Positions 1 through 7,976 of a stretch of 64,000 nt of DNA are shown piece by piece (within the stretch, counting starts at the first letter, position 1; every line of letters starts with the position of its first letter). A program made the position numbers and the translations under genes. The stretch is from positions 62,001-126,000 of the forward strand of contig JACKPP010000001.1 of assembly GCA_024233455.1 (NCBI GenBank), given 5' to 3'. The notes under the pieces were generated by a model, which was not told the DNA's origin, did no database searches, and saw only the letters and a list, made by a program, of their open reading frames with translations. This DNA is from Chlamydiales bacterium. Its GTDB lineage: Bacteria; Chlamydiota; Chlamydiia; Chlamydiales; JACKPQ01.

Positions 1-1
1 C

Positions 2-217
2 GAAATCATCCCCTACCGCAATCCTAAAGAAACCCTTCTTGCTGACTACCGCTTTAAGCTTGTTTACGACCTTACAAACTCATCTTCCATCTCTAAACAC
101 TACGGACGCCTAAGCGCTTTTGAAGTGCTAAACATTCCTATTCTGCAAAAGCTGGCAAACCAGCCAACCCACGACCTTTCTGAGCTTTTAAAGAAGGCGG
201 TATGCCGTGCCCCATGA
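2..217 (+). CDS. 3' end of an unidentified protein (truncated by window edge)
   Basis: An open frame enters from the left edge and runs about 71 codons to a TGA at 215-217, overlapping the GTG start of the next gene by 11 bases. The visible tail starts EIIPYRNPKE and continues as soluble, mixed alpha/beta-looking sequence, ending in ELLKKAVCRAP. I do not recognise the family from this fragment. The overlap with rsmE suggests translational coupling in one operon. It is too short to appear as a complete ORF because its start lies outside the window. Confidence 0.6.
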   Translation, partial: EIIPYRNPKETLLADYRFKLVYDLTNSSSISKHYGRLSAFEVLNIPILQKLANQPTHDLSELLKKAVCRAP

Positions 218-866
218 TCGTTATTACCACCCTGGCCCGCTAACTCAAAACGTCTCCCTCACAGGTGATGAGCACCACCACCTGTTTAAAGTTATGCGCG
301 GTAGCATAGGCACTGAAATCGAGCTCATTGATGGTGCTGGCACTCTGGCTGTGGCCAAAGTCACCGCGATCGACCGCCAAGCTGCGCAGCTAGAAATTAT
401 CCAGGTAGACCATCATCTTCCCACACCTCAGCGCACCCTATCCATGGGCCTTATTAAGCAAGCCAAGCTTGAACTGGTCTGCGAAAAATGTACGGAGCTA
501 GGCATCACCGATTTTCATTTTTTCCCAGCAGATCATTCTGAGCGGGACTCTATCTCTGACAATCACTTAACCCGTCTACATACAATTCTAATTTCGGCCA
601 CTAAACAGTGTGGCAGACTCTACTTCCCCACCATCCACCTCCATTCAAAAATCCATATCCCCGAATCCTCAGCTTATGCTACTCTTGAGGATAAACCCAG
701 CCATCTAAAGGATATGCATATGAAAAGCGTCATGATTGGACCTGAAAAAGGCTGGTCAAAAAAAGAAGAAGCTCTACTAAAGCTCCACGCAACTCCAGTA
801 ACACTACATACCAACATCTTGCGCGCCGAAACAGCTGCCATCGTCGCTGCTGCTTGGCTGCTATGA
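207..866 (+). CDS. rsmE: 16S rRNA m3U1498 methyltransferase RsmE
   Basis: SPOUT-class enzyme that methylates N3 of U1498 in 16S rRNA with S-adenosylmethionine. The N-terminal PUA-like part contains GDEHHHLFKVMR, the family's typical LSGDEAHHLxxVLR-like segment. The C-terminal knot shows MIGPEKGWSKKE (family GPEGGxxxxE) and LRAETAAIVA (family LRxETA). At 219 residues it is slightly shorter than the usual 240 or so. The start is a GTG at 207, which makes the first residues (MPHDRYY) fit the family N-terminus; no ATG fits better. It overlaps the upstream gene by 11 bases, and its stop overlaps the next start as ATGA, so these three genes are probably cotranscribed. Confidence 0.9.
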   Translation: MPHDRYYHPGPLTQNVSLTGDEHHHLFKVMRGSIGTEIELIDGAGTLAVAKVTAIDRQAAQLEIIQVDHHLPTPQRTLSMGLIKQAKLELVCEKCTELGITDFHFFPADHSERDSISDNHLTRLHTILISATKQCGRLYFPTIHLHSKIHIPESSAYATLEDKPSHLKDMHMKSVMIGPEKGWSKKEEALLKLHATPVTLHTNILRAETAAIVAAAWLL

Positions 867-1159
867 GCATGATTCCGAGCCTTGTAGGGCGTACAGACTC
901 AGATGACGGGTCCTTGGTAAAGAGAGACTCCTCAAGTGGTAGTTGGAGAACCCCCAGACGCTCCATAGGACCAAACGACCAGCATTTAACCACTGATGAC
1001 CCACAACTGCTGGGTCTCTCACCCGAGCTATTCAGCGTTTTTTCAAAAGAAAGAAAATTCGATTCCACTAATGATTCTAAAATGACTGCTCTTGATGCTG
1101 AGCTGCCACCAACATCAGAGCTAAAAAAAACCCAAAAAATTTGCTGCATCTTGCAATGA
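863..1159 (+). CDS. Small hydrophilic protein with C-terminal CaaX-like box
   Basis: 98-residue protein starting at the ATG that overlaps the rsmE stop (ATGA, 863-866), so it is probably translationally coupled. It is hydrophilic, rich in Ser, Asp and Pro, with no signal peptide or membrane segment, and matches no family I know. The C-terminus is ELKKTQKICCILQ. The last four residues, Cys-Ile-Leu-Gln, fit the eukaryotic farnesylation consensus (Cys-aliphatic-aliphatic-X, with X often Met, Ser, Gln or Ala). A basic stretch and a second Cys sit just upstream, as in host prenylated and palmitoylated proteins. Bacteria do not prenylate proteins this way, so function would require delivery to a host. 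It could also be a chance ending of an orphan protein. Confidence 0.55.
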   Translation: MSMIPSLVGRTDSDDGSLVKRDSSSGSWRTPRRSIGPNDQHLTTDDPQLLGLSPELFSVFSKERKFDSTNDSKMTALDAELPPTSELKKTQKICCILQ

Positions 1160-1451
1160 TTTTTTGTTGCATCCGAAGCTGGCGATCACTGCCAGATGGC
1201 AAGGTGCAAGTAAGGACCAGAAGTCTGTTGCTAAGCTAACGCAGCCAAAATTAAATTTATTTTCTACAAATGGCATTAATTGAGTTTGAGGTCCAATTTG
1301 AGTCTATCTAATTAAATTTAATATACTATTTATTAAGGACTTGGAAAATTAGCTTTGTCTTCTAATTTCTGATAAACAAATTTAAATATTGATTTTATTT
1401 ATCGTTTAATATAACATATTTATTAATATATTTCTTTAAAAGGTGTAAAAT

Positions 1452-3431
1452 ATGGCTAATGCAGTAAATCCTAATCCAGTAAATCTAGGTGTTATAAGTG
1501 ATAATAGCTCTTCTTCAGCGGCTCCAGCAGCGAAAAGAAGACGGATCATCACTAGCGAAAAAAACACTCAAAACCTACCTGAAATGATAGCAAGGCAAAA
1601 AGCTAAAATCAAGTCGTTAAAAGAAAGAGTAACAGCACAAGGAGAGCGCATTGCATCCCTCGAAGGTAAAATTGAAGTTTTGCTTGCCGGGAGCGGGCTA
1701 AGGCCAAATCCAACTAGCAATGCTCCACAAGCCCCATTTCCAAGAAGCGCTGCGCCTCGAACTAGACCGGGAATGACTTCAGAGCAGCCTAACTCACAGG
1801 CAAGTAGCAGTGGAGCTGGAAGTTCTTCTTCAGTGCCTAATCAAGCTCAAAATCAACCTATCACTAGTCACGCCCCAGTAGCACAACAGCCAAATTCTCA
1901 AACAAGTACCAGTGAAAAAGACACAGCAATTGAAATTTTTCTTGCCGGGAGCGGGCTAAGGCCAAATCCAACTAGCAATGCCCTACAAGCCCCATTTCCA
2001 AGAAGCGCTGCGCCTCGAACTAGACCTGGAATGATTTCAGAGCAGCCTACCTCACTGGCAAGTAGCAGTGGAGCTGGAAGTTCTTCCTCAGTGTCTAATC
2101 AAGCTCAGAATCAACGTGTCACTAGTCAAGCCCCAGTAGCACAACAGCCAAATTCTCAAACAAGTACCGGTGAAAAAGACACAGCATGTGCTAATTTGTA
2201 CGAAGCCTATTTAAAGATACCAGGGCATGTTCCTAGCATTAATTCGATGTTGACTTGTAAATTATTTGATTGTGTTGTCAAAAACCACAGTCTTACTGCT
2301 AAAGAAGTACTCGAAGATCCAAGGACGGCCGTTAATCTGGAGTATTGGGAAGATCCTTATAAAGGAATGACTCCTCTTTTAGTAGCTTTAGCTAAAGGCT
2401 TTATTGATGTTTTCGGCGTATTACTGCAGCACCCAAAAATAGACGTAAATAAACCTCTGGCTGAGGGGGTAATTAAAGGCATGACTCCTCTTTATATAGC
2501 TTCATGTCAGGGCCATATTGATTTTGTCGAGGCATTACTGCAGCACCCAAAAATAGAAGTAAATAAACCTCTGCCTGAGGGGGCAGTCAAAAGATCAACT
2601 CCCCTTTATGTAGCTTCATGTCAGGGCCATATCGATGTTATCAAGGCTTTACTGCAGCACCCAGAAATAGAAGTAAATAAACCTGTGGCTGAGGGGAATA
2701 ATAAAGGAGTACCCCCCCTTCTTATAGGCATAATCAAGGGCCATACTGATGTTGTCAAGGCCTTACTGCAGCACCCAGAAATAGAAGTAAATAAACCTCT
2801 GGCTGAGGGGAATAATAAAGGAGTATCCCCCCTTCTTATGGCTTCATCTGAGGGCTATATTGATGTTGTCAAGGCTTTACTGCAGCACCCAAAAATAGAC
2901 GTAAATAAACCTCTGCCTGAGGGGAATGATAAAGGAGTAACCCCTCTTCTTGTAGGCTCAGGCAAGGGCCATACTGATGTTGTCAAGGCCTTACTGCAGC
3001 ACCCAGAAATAGAAGTAAATATGCCTCTGACTGAGGGGAAAAATAAAGGAATGACTCCTCTTTTTATAGCTTCATTTCAAGGCCATACTGATGTTGTCAA
3101 GGCTTTACTGCAGCACCCAAAAATAGAAGTAAATATGCCTCAGGGTGAGGGGAAAGCTAAAGGCAAAACAGCATTGGATATTGCTAAACAAAAAAATCAC
3201 ACAGCCATAATTGAATTACTAGAAGCAAAAATAAGAGAGTCTGAAGTCTCGCTCCAAACTGCTGCTGAGATTGATGTAAGCTTAGATAACGAAAGATCGA
3301 TTCACGCCGCTCCTGAGTCCCTCCCAAGTGAGAGAATGCCAATTGAAGATTACTTAAGAGATGCCTCCACAGATACTCGAACAGATGATTATCTGTATGA
3401 TAATTTCTTTACGGTCAAAGATGAAGATTAA
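1452..3431 (+). CDS. Ankyrin-repeat protein with coiled coil and NLS-like motif (candidate host-directed effector)
   Basis: 659 residues. A Ser/Ala-rich N-terminus carries PAAKRRRI (residues 25-32), similar to the c-Myc-type monopartite nuclear signal. A short coiled coil follows (about 40-75), then a low-complexity Ser/Gln/Pro region made of two copies of an 86-residue unit. Residues about 290-600 hold ankyrin repeats with recurrent VVKALLQHP and TPLLxAS motifs. The repeat unit is 38 residues, longer than the canonical 33. There is no signal peptide or membrane segment. The start is the ATG after AAAAGGTG, and the roughly 290 bases upstream (1160-1451) are very AT-rich with no other gene. 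Its leader and first residues closely match those of the paralogue at 3950, pointing to a local duplication. Role inferred: protein binding in a host cell. Confidence 0.85.
   Translation: MANAVNPNPVNLGVISDNSSSSAAPAAKRRRIITSEKNTQNLPEMIARQKAKIKSLKERVTAQGERIASLEGKIEVLLAGSGLRPNPTSNAPQAPFPRSAAPRTRPGMTSEQPNSQASSSGAGSSSSVPNQAQNQPITSHAPVAQQPNSQTSTSEKDTAIEIFLAGSGLRPNPTSNALQAPFPRSAAPRTRPGMISEQPTSLASSSGAGSSSSVSNQAQNQRVTSQAPVAQQPNSQTSTGEKDTACANLYEAYLKIPGHVPSINSMLTCKLFDCVVKNHSLTAKEVLEDPRTAVNLEYWEDPYKGMTPLLVALAKGFIDVFGVLLQHPKIDVNKPLAEGVIKGMTPLYIASCQGHIDFVEALLQHPKIEVNKPLPEGAVKRSTPLYVASCQGHIDVIKALLQHPEIEVNKPVAEGNNKGVPPLLIGIIKGHTDVVKALLQHPEIEVNKPLAEGNNKGVSPLLMASSEGYIDVVKALLQHPKIDVNKPLPEGNDKGVTPLLVGSGKGHTDVVKALLQHPEIEVNMPLTEGKNKGMTPLFIASFQGHTDVVKALLQHPKIEVNMPQGEGKAKGKTALDIAKQKNHTAIIELLEAKIRESEVSLQTAAEIDVSLDNERSIHAAPESLPSERMPIEDYLRDASTDTRTDDYLYDNFFTVKDED
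1671..2186 (+). repeat. Two tandem copies of a 258-bp unit inside the ankyrin gene
   Basis: The segment 1671-1928 is repeated at 1929-2186 with few substitutions. Both copies run from ATTGAA..TTGCCGGGAGCGGG to GTGAAAAAGACACAGCA. The unit is in frame (86 codons) and encodes the linker between coiled coil and ankyrin domain. Confidence 0.9.
2421..3170 (+). repeat. Tandem 114-bp ankyrin-coding repeat, seven copies
   Basis: The motif TTACTGCAGCACCC occurs at 2421, 2535, 2649, 2763, 2877, 2991 and 3105, always 114 bases apart (38 codons). Adjacent units share long identical stretches at DNA level. This is more similarity than protein-level selection alone would need, so recent expansion or gene conversion is likely. 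Confidence 0.95.
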
Positions 3432-3949
3432 ATTTCATTTTCAGGTTAAAGCACAGCAACTTAAGCCTTGGAAATAAAGTAAGTTACTAACTTTCTACAG
3501 ACTTTAGGATTTTCTCCAGGAGGAGCCGCTCTGAGACCCCCTCAGTTATAGCGTATTGAATTTTGAGTGCTAGAGATATACCGAAGTCAATTCAAAGTGC
3601 AGGTTTTTAGCAACCTCGGCCCTCGTATACATTTCTCGTCCTCACTTCCGGCCTTGTCTGCAGACAATGTCCCTCGTTTCAGCCAACAAATCTGAGGAGC
3701 GCCCTTGCTGAATTCCCCGCATTTTCATTCACGATCGGAATAAGAAAGCTATTTTGATGCCATTAAAACTTAGAACCACAGGTAGTTTCCAGGATGAGAT
3801 AAACAAATTCAGCTATTGCATCTTTTATAGAGCAAAATATTATTAATTCGATCGAATATTTTTTAACACATTAACCAAAAGTTTTATATTGTTTTTATTC
3901 ATGTCTTGTTGTAATATCAGTTAATATAAAATTTTAAAAAAGGTGAATT
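3432..3949. other. 518-bp intergenic region between ankyrin paralogues
   Basis: No convincing gene on either strand. The first 300 bases or so are mixed in composition and carry short broken frames that I cannot assign. The last 110 bases, from about 3840, are strongly AT-rich and probably contain the promoter of the downstream ankyrin gene; I could not pick out one clear -35/-10 pair. Confidence 0.5.
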
Positions 3950-5491
3950 ATGGCTAATACAGTGAGTCCAAGTACTAGTAGCTCTTCTCTAGCAGCTACA
4001 TCAGCGAAAAGAAAACGGCCCAGCGAGAGCGACGAAAAAACTCAACAGATATTTAAAGAAAAAACAAAAAAGCAAGAAGCTGAAATCAAGTCGTTGAAAA
4101 GAAGAATAAAGCGGCTGAAAAAAAGCAAGATTAGACAAGAAGACCGCATTACTGCTCTCGAAAGTAACATGGAATTTGTGCTTGCTAGTATCGGACTAAA
4201 ACCAAATCTTATGAGCAGTTCTCAACAAGGCCCATTTCCCACAATGATTCAGGATCAAACTGGACTGAAAATGACTTCACAGCTATCTAACTCACAAGCA
4301 AGTAGCAGTGGAACGGAAATCACCTCTCCGGTGTTTACTCAAGCTCACAATCAATGTTGTAATGTATCCATCGCATTAACACAACAGCCATCTCCGCAAG
4401 CAGGTGGCAGTGGCTGTGAAGGTTCTTCGTCAGCGTATTACTACATTCCAACTTGGCCAGCTGCAGCAAGCACGCCAGCCTATCCCGCCTATCCTACTTA
4501 TAATACTGCTGGGTTTTCGTCACCAGGCGTTACAACGCATCAGCAGCAGACGCAGGCCAATAGCGTTGGAACTGGAGGTTCAGCTCTCGGTCGCATTTCG
4601 AGTTGGCCAGCTGCAGCAAGCACGACAGCTTATCCTGCCTATCCCACTTATAATACTGCTGGGCTTTCGTCACCAAGCGTTACAACACATCAGCAGCAGA
4701 TGCAGGCAAATAGCGTTGAAGCTAGAAGTTTAGCTCACAGACACATTCCAAATCAGCTAGCTGCGCCATTCCAGACAGCCAATTCTGGCTGTAATGCTGC
4801 TGGGTTTTCATTACCACCAATTACAACACCTGAGCAGCGGACGCAAGCCAATAGCGTTGGAACTGGAAGTTCAGTTAAAAATAGAGCCCATACTACCTAC
4901 CCTTCTTCTAATGCTGGTAGGCGTCTTTCAAGGCAAGTTGCACCGCCCAAACCGCAGGAGAGTAAAGACACAAAGCTTGCCAGTGCACTCAAGGAACATT
5001 TACAGAAAGCAACATTTGACCCTAACAACAACAAACCGGAACCTATTAATGGAATACGATTTTATGGAACACCATTATTTTATTGTACTACGTTAGGCTA
5101 TATTCAATCTGTTAAAGTATTGCTGGAAGATGAAAGGATAAACGTTAATCTAGAGCACTTGGAATTTCCTTGTAAAGGAGAAACGCCCCTTTTTGCAGCT
5201 TCACGTCTAGGCTATACACACATCGTCGAGGCATTACTGCAACACCCAAAAATAGAATTAAACAAAGGTCCGGATAAAGGATATCATAAAAAGAAAACTG
5301 CATTGGATGTAGCTATAGAAAGCAAGCACAATGCCATTGTGGAATTACTAAGAAAAAAAATGAGCGAGCTTGAGGATCTCTGCCAAACTCCTACTGAGAT
5401 TGATGTAGACTCAGATGCGACATCGTGCGGCTCTTCTCCTGTAATTACACACCTAGATGGGGATATATCGATTTTCTCCACTCCTGAGTAA
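3950..5491 (+). CDS. Second ankyrin-repeat protein with NLS-like motif and coiled coil
   Basis: 513-residue paralogue of the preceding ankyrin protein: same leader (AAAAAGGTG before ATG), same opening (MANTVSPS against MANAVNPN), same order of parts. Basic motif AKRKRPSESDEK lies at 19-30, and a very basic coiled coil (KRRIKRLKKSK region) follows at about 40-80. A long Ser/Gln/Pro/Ala/Tyr-rich linker contains three copies of a 50-residue unit. Only about three ankyrin units remain near the C-terminus (about 370-480), including TPLFAASRLGYTHIVEALLQ. The array is therefore much shorter than in the paralogue. A perfect hairpin plus T run follows the stop. No signal peptide. Likely a host-directed protein; the target is unknown. 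Confidence 0.82.
   Translation: MANTVSPSTSSSSLAATSAKRKRPSESDEKTQQIFKEKTKKQEAEIKSLKRRIKRLKKSKIRQEDRITALESNMEFVLASIGLKPNLMSSSQQGPFPTMIQDQTGLKMTSQLSNSQASSSGTEITSPVFTQAHNQCCNVSIALTQQPSPQAGGSGCEGSSSAYYYIPTWPAAASTPAYPAYPTYNTAGFSSPGVTTHQQQTQANSVGTGGSALGRISSWPAAASTTAYPAYPTYNTAGLSSPSVTTHQQQMQANSVEARSLAHRHIPNQLAAPFQTANSGCNAAGFSLPPITTPEQRTQANSVGTGSSVKNRAHTTYPSSNAGRRLSRQVAPPKPQESKDTKLASALKEHLQKATFDPNNNKPEPINGIRFYGTPLFYCTTLGYIQSVKVLLEDERINVNLEHLEFPCKGETPLFAASRLGYTHIVEALLQHPKIELNKGPDKGYHKKKTALDVAIESKHNAIVELLRKKMSELEDLCQTPTEIDVDSDATSCGSSPVITHLDGDISIFSTPE
4453..4902 (+). repeat. Three degenerate copies of a 150-bp low-complexity unit
   Basis: TTGGCCAGCTGCAGCAAGCACG occurs at 4453 and again at 4603, and a diverged third copy begins near 4753 (CAGCTAGCTGCGCC). 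Each unit encodes about 50 residues rich in Ala, Tyr, Pro and Thr, ending in ITT/VTT-HQQQ-QANSVG-like sequence. The period is in frame. Confidence 0.75.
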
Positions 5492-5505
5492 TTAAGCCAG
5501 TGATG

Positions 5506-5537
5506 GAACCTCTCTTTTCTGAAGGAAAGAGAGGTTC
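5506..5537 (+). terminator. Perfect hairpin after the ankyrin gene, probable terminator
   Basis: GAACCTCTCTTT pairs exactly with AAAGAGAGGTTC (12 bp) around an 8-base loop, 15 bases after the ankyrin stop, and a T6 run lies at 5545-5551. The position fits an intrinsic terminator. The arm sequence also matches, in opposite orientation, the hairpin at the end of the tnpB relic at 5709-5738, so it may descend from a transposon end. Confidence 0.6.
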
Positions 5538-5705
5538 AACACATCTTTTTTGCTTTACTGGTTGCTCTAGAGTTGGTCCATAATTTGCGTTAATTGAGAA
5601 ATTGTCTTTCCAGCATTTTCTCAATTTTTTCTAGGTAAGATTGAAATTTGGGGTGAAAAGCACACGTGGCTATCGCTTTTTTTATTTTACAAACTTCGTG
5701 CCGGG

Positions 5706-5765
5706 TTTGAACCTCTCTTTCCCGAAGGAAAGAGATTCTTGCTTCATCGCTCCCTAACGGGCCGC
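5706..5765 (-). ncRNA. OmegaRNA-like 3' end of an IS605/IS1341-type tnpB relic
   Basis: Read on the minus strand, the sequence just past and overlapping the tnpB stop is GGGAGCGATGAAGCAAGAATC, then hairpin TCTTTCC-TTCG-GGAAAGA, then GAGGTTCAAACC. A GAAGCAAGAATCTC-hairpin-GGTTCAA block of this kind is characteristic of the 3' part of the omegaRNA (reRNA) scaffold and right end of many TnpB elements. The bases after GGTTCAA would be the guide, that is, the flanking target. The 5' extent is not visible. Function is doubtful because the nuclease gene is truncated. Confidence 0.55.
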
Positions 5766-6026
5766 TCCACAAGCTTTTAAGACCGTCATTCCCGCGGCCT
5801 TGATTGCTATACTGCTATTGTAGTCTCGATCTATGTCTAGCCCACAATTTTTGCAGTTATATCTTCTCATTTGCAAGCTTATTTCACGCCGGTTTCCACA
5901 CGATGAGCAGATTTGAGTACTTGGAAAGTATTCTCCCGCTTCGACAAAGTGCTTTCCTAGCTCCTGAGCTTTGTATTTTAGATAGGTCAAAAACTGCCTC
6001 CATCCGGCATCGCTGATGGACCTAAC
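5754..6026 (-). pseudogene. tnpB: Truncated TnpB (IS605/IS1341 family), C-terminal fragment
   Basis: About 90 codons match only the C-terminal quarter of TnpB, an RNA-guided RuvC-like nuclease of 370-400 residues. Visible parts are RSISDAGWRQFLTYLKYKA, the zinc-ribbon pairs CSSCG and CKNCG, and the last RuvC motif DIDRDYNSSIAI. The open frame extends another 36 codons upstream into unrelated hydrophobic sequence that abuts the pyk stop. The RuvC-I and RuvC-II regions are missing, so no active nuclease is expected. No transposase (tnpA) or left end is seen. An omegaRNA-like 3' end follows directly. Relic of a transposon that inserted next to pyk. Confidence 0.85.
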
Positions 6027-6130
6027 TAATTTGAGCATAAACAAGATGCTAACTAGCATTTGGGTTTTTGTACAAAATACATCTCCACAACTTGCTAGAA
6101 ACCAGAGAATTTTTACCAGGATAAGCAGCT

Positions 6131-7921
6131 TCAACTAGTCGGGCAGACCAGGCGTAGAATCTCATCGTCCGACGGAATAGGACCTTTAAATACAAGTCCC
6201 CTCACCGGATCGAGGGTGACTGCATCGCCATCATTGAGTAAACTCATGGCCCCATCTGCTCTGGTGATAAAGGGAATCGCACGTTTTTTGGCAAAGGCGC
6301 GCATCTGCTGTTCAGCATGGATGTCATCGGAACCATTTTGCAAAATGATGCCAGCTGCCCCCTCTAGTAGCTTTAGAGTATCTTCATCGCACCTTGAAGT
6401 CACCGCAATATACCCGTTGGTGCTTTGCCCATCAGCCAATAGAGTGACAATTTTAGCAAATACTTGATGGCCCAGACCAGGCTTTCCGCGCACTAATACA
6501 TCCCCAATATGGCGCACGATCATCGTATTGGTCGTGCCAGAAATTCCAAAAGAAGATCCTGCGGTTACCACCACCAGGTCTCCGTAGCGGGCCACTTTGT
6601 GCGAAATGGCAAAACAGCTAGCATGAATAAAAGCGTCGCTGACGTTTTTCGTCTCTTTGGTCAAAGCTGGCACCACCCCCCAGCTGATGGACAGCTGCTG
6701 GTATGATTTGGCATTGGAGGTCAGCGCAATAATGGGCATCTGCGGACGAAACCTGGCCATTACTCGCGCGGTGTACCCAGTGCTGGTAAAAGTAAAGAGC
6801 GCGACTGCTTGAGCGCTATAGGATGTTTTCACCCCAGCAAGGGCCACTGAAGAGGAGATATCATTGAACTGATGTCCTAAATCGCGATAGAAGAATGCTT
6901 GGTAATCAAAATCAGCTTCGGCTTCTTTTATTACCCCGCGCATCAATCTACAGCATTCGATGGGGTATTTACCTACCGCTGTCTCACCTGAAAGCATGAC
7001 TGCTGAGGTGCTATCGTAAATGGCATTTGCCACATCGGAAACTTCGGCTCTAGTGGGGCGTGGATTGTGGATCATCGACTCTAGCATCTGAGTTGCAGTC
7101 ACACAGATTTTTGCTGATGAGTAGCACTTTTTGATCATCATTTTTTGCAGTTTAGGCACCGTGTTAAGCGGAACTTCTACCCCCAAATCTCCTCTTGCCA
7201 CCATGATTCCATCGGCCACTTGCAGAATAGAGTCAAAGTTCTTCACCCCCAGAGCGCTTTCAATTTTGGCAATCACCAGCGTATCGGCAGACCCAAGCTC
7301 TAAAAGTAGGCGTTTAATGACCAAAATATCGTCGGCCGTGCGAACAAAGGATGCGGCCAAGATGTCGATATCGTTTTTACAGCCAAAGCGAATATCGTCT
7401 ATATCCTGTTCGGTCAGTGATGGTAGGCTTAAATTTGCATGGGGAATATTAATCCCCTTCTGAGTCGAGATCCTCCCCTCATTAGCTATTTCAATCACCG
7501 CACCATCAGCAAGTTTCTCCACAACTTTTGACTCTATATAACCATCATCAATTAGTACCTCTTGACCAACGAGCAGTTCATGCACAATATGCGGTGGAGT
7601 CACTGAAAATTGGTTATTGTCACCCATGCATGGTTTTTTGGAGATCAGAATTCTGTCACCTGGTTTGACCAATATTCCCTCTGGGGGCATCTGGCCAACA
7701 CGCACCTCTGGACCCTTATTATCGAGCATGATGGCAAGTGGCACGCCCTTGATTTCGCGGGCTTTCTTTAAATTATCAATGCTTTTTTGGTGATCTTCAT
7801 GCGAACCATGGCTAAAATTGAGCCTTGCCACATTCATGCCAGCATCAATGAGCTCAAGCATTTTCTCTAAGCTGGCAACTGCCGGCCCGATGGTACAGAT
7901 GATTTTTGTGCGCACTCTCAT
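6131..7921 (-). CDS. pyk: Pyruvate kinase with C-terminal PEP-mobile-like extension
   Basis: Converts phosphoenolpyruvate and ADP to pyruvate and ATP in glycolysis. Visible family motifs include TKIICTIGPA at the start, MNVARLNFSHG, LDNKGPEVR, the active-site helix region VMVARGDLGVE-like (IMVARGDLGVEV) and ATQMLESM. At 596 residues it exceeds the 470-480 typical core. The last 110 or so residues (GAAGIILQNGSD..IPFI..GDAVTLDPVRGLVFKG) resemble the PEP-utilising mobile domain found at the end of Bacillus-type pyruvate kinases. I chose the ATG at 7921 (MRVRTKII) over the longer frame. The gene lies 55 bases after the U-box/WD40 gene on the same strand and could be in its transcript. A tnpB relic abuts its stop. 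Confidence 0.95.
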   Translation of the reverse strand: MRVRTKIICTIGPAVASLEKMLELIDAGMNVARLNFSHGSHEDHQKSIDNLKKAREIKGVPLAIMLDNKGPEVRVGQMPPEGILVKPGDRILISKKPCMGDNNQFSVTPPHIVHELLVGQEVLIDDGYIESKVVEKLADGAVIEIANEGRISTQKGINIPHANLSLPSLTEQDIDDIRFGCKNDIDILAASFVRTADDILVIKRLLLELGSADTLVIAKIESALGVKNFDSILQVADGIMVARGDLGVEVPLNTVPKLQKMMIKKCYSSAKICVTATQMLESMIHNPRPTRAEVSDVANAIYDSTSAVMLSGETAVGKYPIECCRLMRGVIKEAEADFDYQAFFYRDLGHQFNDISSSVALAGVKTSYSAQAVALFTFTSTGYTARVMARFRPQMPIIALTSNAKSYQQLSISWGVVPALTKETKNVSDAFIHASCFAISHKVARYGDLVVVTAGSSFGISGTTNTMIVRHIGDVLVRGKPGLGHQVFAKIVTLLADGQSTNGYIAVTSRCDEDTLKLLEGAAGIILQNGSDDIHAEQQMRAFAKKRAIPFITRADGAMSLLNDGDAVTLDPVRGLVFKGPIPSDDEILRLVCPTS

Positions 7922-7976
7922 GATTTCACCATATACCAACCTGAAATTTGGGGAAAGTCTGATCAAAGTTGAAGGA

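Noticed and set aside
730..1149. 139-residue minus-strand ORF opposite rsmE and the CaaX gene
   Set aside because: Antisense to rsmE's end and to a plus-strand ORF with an ATGA-coupled start; no ribosome site and no family resemblance.
4404..5096. Two plus-strand ORFs (109 and 100 residues) inside the second ankyrin gene
   Set aside because: Shifted-frame shadows of the repetitive linker; their apparent repeats mirror the 150-bp DNA repeat.
5590..5772. 60-residue minus-strand ORF after tnpB
   Set aside because: It reads through the omegaRNA-like hairpin; no coding signal beyond chance, so treated as part of the transposon end.
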